Shown: one piece after another, positions 57,415 through 64,000 of the stretch
How the letters are laid out: each line of letters starts with the position of its first letter
How positions within the stretch are numbered: position 1 is the stretch's first letter
Position numbers and translations under genes: made by a program
NCBI GenBank assembly: GCA_047495785.1
Contig: JBLDXI010000032.1
Span: forward strand, 62,001 to 126,000
Source: Lepidodermella squamata
Lineage: Eukaryota; Gastrotricha
Reading direction: 5' to 3'
DNA: 64,000 nucleotides
Notes under the pieces: generated by a model
Seen by the model: only the letters and a program-made list of their open reading frames with translations
Database searches by the model: none
What the model was told of the DNA's origin: nothing

Positions 57415-59563
57415 TCACTGGTTGCTATCTTCGGCGACAACTTCCTCGATGTATTCGCGCTTCTTGCTTCTGAAATCTGTGGAGATAAATAGATGGATTT
57501 TCGATAAAAATCAGGTTTTATGAATCATACTTGGCATATTGGCGCGGCAAATGACAGGAGCGCGGTCAAGGCAATTAACATCGTCCCACTTTCCAACAGC
57601 TCGAGCGTCAACACCGGCGCCAGGGAGGACAACCTTAAATTCGTCAAAATTAAAAAAATTGAAATTTTTCAAAAATGTGTTACCTGAACGCATCGTTCCT
57701 CGAATCCGCCGCTTGGCTGGTTAGGCGCCCAGTTGTTGTAGGTGACAGAAGTAGGCGGCTGGGTGATCCTGTAAGGCGTCGGCGGGGTCGTCCACTGCCA
57801 ATTATCGACATCAATATCGTCGCGGTACATACCGATGAACACTTTCTTGTACTGCGTTGGAATGCGCAGTGGACCGATGTTGCGCGCCAAATCCGTCCAC
57901 TCGTCGGTGGTGTTGAAAATGGCAATATCGGAGATGAGTGGGAACAAATCTTGGCAAAGCTTGCGCGACGTTTCCCAATCGAAAACAACCGTTGATGTCA
58001 TGTTAAAGTTGAAAAGTGTGTAGTAGCAAATGCGCTGGTTGTTGCGGCTATACAACTCAACGCCAGGGCAAGGAGCTAAAAATTGAAATTTAAAAAAATT
58101 AATTTCAAATTTCAAATTTAATTTTTGAAAATTCAATTTAAATTTTCAATTTTTTAAAACTGAAATTTAAATTTGATTTTTAAAGTTAATTATGTAAATA
58201 ACTTCAAACTATTTAGGTTGTTAACAATTTCAAATTTCAATTTCAATTTGAAAATTAAATTAAATTAAAAATTGAATTTTTTAAATTTCAACTTCAATTT
58301 ACGTGTCTTCTTGCGGTAGTAGGTCTCAGGTGTCTTCTCGTCGCATTTGACCTCAGCCGGGGCGCATGAGCACTTCTTCAGCCAGCATTTCTTGATCTGA
58401 TCGTCGAAGACCAAGCCCTGGCACTCGGCCAAGTTGTCGCACTGCGCCTTGCACGTGAACAAATCAGCGTTTTCAATGTTCTTGATGTTGCCATAGCTCT
58501 GGAAAATGTTGTTCTGACAGAAGCAACCGCCGACAAAACGCTCGTAATCGTCCAGGGTGTCGTTTCCGGAGCAATATGGGACATCGCAAATGCCCCAAGT
58601 TGGCGAGGTCGAGTTGGAGGTGTAACACCAAGGGCCAATCTAATTAGATTCAATTTAATGTCGATTTTTTCGTAAAAAAGTTTCTCACATTAGTGGTCGG
58701 GTCTGGGTTGCGGCAGAAGTTCGATGCATCGTAATTGTTGCTATATTCCGGGAAATATTGAGGATCCGACATGCTGGCCTTGATCGTAGTATCAGGGCGT
58801 GCAAGGCTGGTCCAGGCTACGCATGGCTTGCCGCAGCGTGTCGTATTCGTGCGGCCCTTGAACTCGCGGCTAACGGTGGTTCGGCGGCACGAGTACGTGT
58901 ACGACTGGCAAACGGGCAGGCGAGACCACGAGCCGTTGGTGAGGCACGTGACGTCGAGTGTGCCTTCGATGAGGCGCATGAACGACGGGGTGCAACGGAA
59001 GGTGACCACATCGCCGGCGTAATAGGCTGGGCTAGCCGTGCTGACTGGTTATGAAAAAAAAATAAAAAATTCGACGTGTAAGCTAATAAATATTTACTAC
59101 TATTCATCATTAAATTCTTATTTTTTTCTTTTGAATTTTAAATTTTTTGAAAAAGGATTGAAATTTTTAAAATTCATCATTTCAGAATTTAAATTTAAAT
59201 TTTTTTTTAAATTGCAATCCTTTTTCAAAAATTTTTAAAATTTTTAATACATTTCTATCTAATTTTTAAATAATTCAACTTTTGAAAACTAAATTTATGA
59301 TTACCTTGGACAGCGTTCAATGGAGTGGGTGCTTTGCCGCAGCTAGCTCCTCGGCGCGTTGTAGTCGTGGTCCTGGCTGTGGTGGTAGTTGTAGTCACCC
59401 CACGTTTCTCCTTTTGCTCGCTGTGATCAAACGGTGACTCTTCACTGTCTTCCTCGCTTGAATCAAGGTCGATGCTGGTGTAGACATTTTCGTCCGCCTT
59501 GTTCGCCTCAACGGCTGCCAACAGGGCTCCGAGGGCTAATAGCAGCACTATTTCACAACGCAT
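57415..59563 (-). CDS. Secreted CCP-kringle-PAN-C-type lectin protein B
   Basis: Exons 59563-59305, 59044-58689, 58639-58303, 58075-57684, 57633-57531 and 57476-57415 give about 502 residues. The signal peptide is MRCEIVLLLALGALLAAVEA, then an acidic propeptide, a KR site and a Thr-rich linker (TTTTTTARTTTTTRR), likely O-glycosylated. The CCP, kringle (FCRNPDP, IGPWCY, YC), PAN-like (CKAQCDNLAECQGLVFDDQI) and C-type lectin (WQWTTPP, EERCVQ, VICRANMP) modules are as in protein A. The introns differ: B has one inside the kringle and one inside the lectin domain but lacks the kringle-PAN intron of A. The tail FRSKKREYIEE matches A. Confidence 0.85.
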
Positions 59564-59688
59564 AATGCTACCCTAAACATTTGAACAAATGTTTTTAAAA
59601 AATTGAGAAATTTTAATAACAATTCGAGGCATATTCAAATATCGAAGCTCAATCACTGGTATCTCGAGAAAATCCATTAATCCCCTCA

Positions 59689-61573
59689 TCATTTACGGTT
59701 GAAATCTGAAATCAAAAATTTTGTTTAGGGAGAAATGATTTTAGGAACAAAATTATACCTGTCATCATTGCCTCGCAAATCACTGGCGCCTTGGTGCCGC
59801 AACTTTCGTCGGTCCATCGTCCGGCCGCAGTGCTGTTCTGACCCGGGCCAGGGGTCAAAATGACCTGGGAACATTGCTCCTCGAATCCTAACGTCGGCTC
59901 GCCATTCAACCAGCGTTTGTAACCCGTGGTCACCTGTTGATCGGAGCCGATCCATTCAGGCGGGGCTGACCAGTTCCAAGCGTCGGAATCATTGGATGAT
60001 CGAACAAGGCCGAGCCATAGACGGGAATACGTCGTCGGTATTCTCAATGGAGCTGGTAAAAAATCATTTAAAATTCCCAAAAAATTCGATTTTATTTACT
60101 ATACCGATATTTCGGGCGATGAAATTCCATTCTTCTTCGGTTTCGAATGATGCGATATCGGATACTAATGGGAACATGTCCTGGCAGAGTTTTCGCGATG
60201 TTGGCCAGTCGAAGATGACGGTGCTAGTCAGGTTGAAGTTGAACAGAGAGAAATAGCAATGGCGCTGGCCCCATCGGTCGTACCACTCGGCACCAGGGCA
60301 TGGAACTACAAAAAATTGAATTTAAAAATCAGTATCAAGGCGAATTTAATTTAGAATTTGGCTTTAGAAAATTAATACGCATAATAAAATAAAAAATAAA
60401 ATAATTTTGTAAATAATTGAAATTTAATTTTTTGAAGTTTGAAATTGTGAAATTATTTCAAAAAAATTTGAATTCAATTTTTTGAAATTTTCTTTTTGAA
60501 GAAATTTTATGAAAAATAAATTAAAAAAATAAAAATTAAAATGTATGAGATCCTCGGCAATGCTTTTTCGGAAAATATATTTTAGCAAGTTCATACATTG
60601 CTTCTTTCTGAAGTAAGTCTCATGCTTGTCCTCGGTACAGACAATCTCACTATCAGTACAGCTGCACTTTTTGAGCCAACATTTCGCGAGATTTTCATCG
60701 AAAATAATGCCCTGGCATTGGCTGCTGAAATCGCACTCGGACTTGCACTGTTCCAGCGTGGTATCCTCCATAATTTTGACATTTCCGAAATTTCTAAACG
60801 CATTGTACCACTGATTCTGACAACCACAAGCGCCAGGAATCCTGTCGTAGTCGACAAATAAATCTGTACCTGAACAATTCAAATTTTAAGTAAAAAAATG
60901 GAATTTTCAGGTAAGTTTACCGTTGCAGTAGGTTACATCGCAATAGCCCCAGGCTTTGCCAGCCGACGAGTAGCACCACGGTCCTAATTTTTCGTCCTTA
61001 TCAGGATTTCGGCAGAAATTCGACGCTTCAGCCGCGTTCAAATAGTTCGGAAACATCTGCGGGTTAGTCAGGCCATTTTTCACATCTTGCGATCTTGAAT
61101 TCGGCGAATCGGTTGTCCAAGCCTGGCAGGGTGACCCACACCTGGTTCGGTTCGCAAGGCCGTTGTACTCGCGCCCGGCTGCTGTCCTCCGGCAACTGAA
61201 CGAATAGCTCTGACAAACTGGCAGTTTGCTCCATTGACCGCTAGGCTGACAAACTACGGTCAGGTTTCCCTCGACTAGGCGCATGAAGCTTGGCGTGCAT
61301 CGGTATTGAATCACCTCGCCGGCATTGTACTGCGCCTTGGCTGATCCAACTTGGAAATTCGAAAAATCCGCCTTAAAAAATCGTGTGATTTTTCCAGATT
61401 TTTTACTCACCCTGAACTGCGTTTATAGGCGCTGGGTTCGGCGCTGGGCCGCAGCCTGACGGCGCCCTTTTATCGACCTGGACCATGCCATCGATATCGC
61501 TGAATTGAGCGATCGAACTAGCTGCAAGATTTGAAAGTATAAAAGTTAAAAAACTAGCCGGCAAGCTCAACAT
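59689..61573 (-). CDS. Secreted CCP-kringle-PAN-C-type lectin protein C
   Basis: Exons 61573-61411, 61349-60921, 60869-60597, 60305-60105, 60052-59759 and 59705-59689 give about 458 residues. The signal peptide is LPASFLTFILSNLAASS, with a short propeptide ending VDKR before CGPAPNPAP. It has a CCP (to WSKLPVC), a kringle (NFCRNPDKDEKLGPWCY), a PAN-like module (CKSECDFSSQCQGIIFDENL) and a C-type lectin domain (HCYFSLFNF; WLGLVRSSND; GFEEQCSQ; VICEAM). The tail is very short (DFNRK), lacking the KREYIEE segment of A and B. Its intron between kringle and PAN matches A; one intron inside the lectin domain is unique. Confidence 0.85.
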
Positions 61574-62783
61574 GTTGAATTGTGAGCGAAAAAATGAAGA
61601 AGTGAGATTTATTTGAGAAGATAAGGAGATAGAAGCGAAGAATTATCTCGGCGTGCAATTGAGTGGAGGTGGCGAAAATCAACCGCCTTAATTGCGGGCA
61701 GTTCGACACGTCGAGCCGTTGATTTTATTGCCGCTCATGCTCGCAGCAATATTACAAGGTGTTATATGATGAGGTGTTCGCGCGTGCGCAGGTAATAAGC
61801 TTGTTTTCGGTCCACAAATTCTAAACAGTCTGTAAGGAGCGTGACCGCCGGCTTCGGTCAACATGCTTTATTACTGTAACGAAGATCACGCTCAGATTGC
61901 AATAAAATTGAACTTGAAACGAGATAAATTCACCTAGGAATGCGGGCGACTTCAATATTTTTATTGGAAAAAAACTAGATTGTAAATATTTTATTTTACC
62001 ATCCATTATCATCGGAAATCGTCTGAAATGGGCAAACATCGGCTCCTTTAAACTATGTTTTATTTACATAAAATACATATCAGGCACTAAGGAAGAGATC
62101 TAAATGGAAAATTTTGAACGAATCGAACAGTTTATTCAGCTTTCAGCTTTTATATTAGCTTCCGGGGCTTTAGGAGGTTCGATTTATTTGCATAATTTTA
62201 AGTGAAATTCCTGCACTAAATTTCCACGATCATTTGTGATTTTTTTTGTCATTCTTTACTGAAAATGAAAGGTATTTCAAAGTCTAGTTTCGCCAGCAAA
62301 ATGTTTCCTCTTTGCTCGGATACCAACACCGTTCTTGCGGTTTTTTCGAATGATTTCGAGTTGAACAATTTCATAGAGCTGGAGATAGCATTTCAGCATT
62401 GTTCCAAAAACGAACTTGGTCTCATATTTGATTTCCTAAAATATAAAAATTGCTAAAGCGGTGGTTTTCCGATACTATTATCGAAAAATCACTGATTTGT
62501 GAAATCGATAATTGAAATCGATAATCGACACTAGTTCTGTATAACTTCTAAAAGACCGCTGCTGATTCCGCAACATCTGTACTTGAGATCTATCTCAATT
62601 AGAATTGCAAATGAATAAATTTAAATTCTAAAATTCAAAATTTCGAAAAATTTCATGCTGGAAAATTTAATTTAAAATAGGCATCTGTTCGGAAGCTTCC
62701 ATCGTTTATTCAACTTATTGTAATTTTTGAACCGTTGTGAAAAAGTTTAATAAAAGCTTTATGTTATCCAGCAAAAGGCACTA
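61574..62783. other. Intergenic
   Basis: This is the upstream region of lectin gene C and the 3' flank of the Cys-loop gene. It contains AATAAA-type words near 62746. No gene is supported. Confidence 0.45.
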
Positions 62784-64000
62784 TTAGTTATTAGTCATTA
62801 AGCTGAAGAAAACAGCATGCACGACAATGAGAGTTATCAAAGTGATAATGAAGAAGATTAAATCGATGAATCGAACATTCGACATTTGGAACCCTCGCTT
62901 GTGGCTCATCGTTGTCATGCCGAATGGCAACGGAACGCTTATCTTCTTGTAATGCCCGTTTTCATCGAGCAGCCAATCCGCCAGGCCAACGCTCAACACC
63001 GAGTAGACAGTGCATATTGAACCTATGATAATGTTCGTATTCACGTAGACTACAAGGTAAATTGTCTCAGCGGTATGAGGAATCTCCTCCTGAACTAAGC
63101 TGTGAATCACAGCGAAAGCTAGAAGGATCGTTATTGAATAGACAGCCCTCTCCGCAATATGAGGCGCCATGGCAAATGGGCTGATTTGTAGGACAACCAG
63201 AGAAATCGATGGTATGAAGATGGCGTAAATGTATGGCTCAACCTTTCGTTGCAGCGTGAAGTAGTAATGAGCCTCCCCGGAGCAATGAATTATCGGCGGG
63301 TTCCCCATTGGGTAACAAGTTTTAGATACCTCACTGCTGTAGTTCAACAAATGCCAAACGGCCATAGGGCTAGTGAATCCCTCAGGGTTCTCAACATCGA
63401 TCTGAATCCTAGCTTCACTGATACTTGTATAGAACTGAGTGTCCCATAGTTCGAAGGCGAACATGCAGGTTTGCCTATCAAACGGGAAATGCTTCAGTTG
63501 AAGTGGGCATGATGTTGTCCAAGTTCCAGTTGGCGACCATTCGATCCAGCCGTTGCGAAAAATGTTCGTGTAAAGACCCTTCCCATTGTCGACAATTGCC
63601 TGAACTTTGTGGGGGCTGTTCCTATGGATTATCGACGGTTTCCAGAATAGTTCAGTTGGCAGCGCGACATGCGTGATGTTTCTGATTTGGTCGGCAATCG
63701 GTTTTGACTTGGCGGCGATTGCGTCGATGTCTCTATCCCACCGAACGCAATCGTCTGACCAGCAAAGGTTCAACGTCGCGAATATTGACATTGTTTCGCC
63801 GACTTCGTCGAATTCAACGAGGTTGAAGAAGTAAAAAAGGAGTTCCAGGTTGATCCTGTGGTCGTAGAAACCAAGGTCGGCATGACATTCGTTGAAAAAG
63901 CGATTCCTTAGGAAGTTTTCCGCTTCGAAACTCAGGGGAGACGGCTGGGAGAATTCGACCAGGGAAAATGAGAGTATAGCTGCGACAATAATGATGAAGT
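62784..64000 (-). CDS. Cys-loop ligand-gated ion channel subunit, partial at the right edge
   Basis: One open frame runs from the window edge to the stop at 62784, about 404 residues, starting within a signal peptide (FIIIVAAILSFSL). The initiator ATG lies just outside. The Cys-loop is CPLQLKHFPFDRQTC (13 residues between Cys); the ligand-domain motif is WNTQ-like but reads FELWDTQF; M1 follows KVEPYIYAIFIPSISLVVLQ; M2 is around IAERAVYSITILLAFAVIHS; M4 is LIFFIITLITLIVVHAVFF. The M3-M4 loop is short. It is intronless, like the gene at 3650-4831, but only distantly similar. The ligand is not assigned. Confidence 0.88.
   Translation of the reverse strand, partial: FIIIVAAILSFSLVEFSQPSPLSFEAENFLRNRFFNECHADLGFYDHRINLELLFYFFNLVEFDEVGETMSIFATLNLCWSDDCVRWDRDIDAIAAKSKPIADQIRNITHVALPTELFWKPSIIHRNSPHKVQAIVDNGKGLYTNIFRNGWIEWSPTGTWTTSCPLQLKHFPFDRQTCMFAFELWDTQFYTSISEARIQIDVENPEGFTSPMAVWHLLNYSSEVSKTCYPMGNPPIIHCSGEAHYYFTLQRKVEPYIYAIFIPSISLVVLQISPFAMAPHIAERAVYSITILLAFAVIHSLVQEEIPHTAETIYLVVYVNTNIIIGSICTVYSVLSVGLADWLLDENGHYKKISVPLPFGMTTMSHKRGFQMSNVRFIDLIFFIITLITLIVVHAVFFSLMTNN

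Noticed and set aside
62265-62456. 63-codon plus-strand ORF
   Set aside because: Short, no domain, AT-rich flanks; nothing supports expression.

Overview
This is nuclear DNA of an invertebrate animal. The evidence is spliceosomal genes with many short introns (about 48 to 150 bp, GT-AG with a few GC-AG), metazoan-only domain combinations (CCP/sushi, kringle, C-type lectin, EGF, LamG, Cys-loop channels, a class C 7TM receptor), and two classes of eukaryotic DNA transposon. I cannot assign a phylum. Exon joins were made by eye from splice sites and reading phase; where paralogues exist they support one another.

Layout. 1-3.2 kb: an unidentified broken coding fragment, repeat-rich DNA, and a chimeric pseudogene (LamG fragment joined to a VWA domain). 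3.6-4.8 kb: an intronless Cys-loop receptor gene (-). 5.2-21.9 kb: three tandem secreted LamG-EGF genes (-). The first has lost its 5' end; the other two look intact. Between them lie the decayed 5' end of a second Cys-loop gene and a nearly intact piggyBac transposon. 23.0-24.7 kb: a two-exon ankyrin gene (-). 26.8-28.5 kb: a secreted CCP-CCP-serine protease homologue (+) that has lost catalytic His and Asp. 30.4 kb: a small secreted peptide precursor ending in Gly-Arg-Arg. 31.2-33.7 kb: an intronless GABA-B-like receptor. 34.4-37.2 kb: a small membrane ORF divergent from a LamG-like membrane protein. 37.6-47.0 kb: a 9,426-bp EnSpm/CACTA-like transposon. 47.0-52.3 kb: a 12-exon kinase-pseudokinase-ankyrin gene (-). 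54.3-61.6 kb: three tandem secreted CCP-kringle-PAN-C-type lectin genes (-). 62.8 kb to the end: a second Cys-loop receptor (-), cut by the window edge.

Two points stand out. First, one gene encodes an active-looking kinase, a degenerate kinase and about 20 near-identical 35-residue ankyrin repeats. Second, the CACTA-like transposon sits inside the last codons of that gene. Its 23-bp inverted ends and a 2-bp target duplication are visible, and the severed host stop codon and polyadenylation signal lie 9.4 kb away in the correct reading frame. The region as a whole is rich in secreted or membrane recognition modules and in signalling receptors, with repeated tandem duplication, domain-exon shuffling and transposon insertion.
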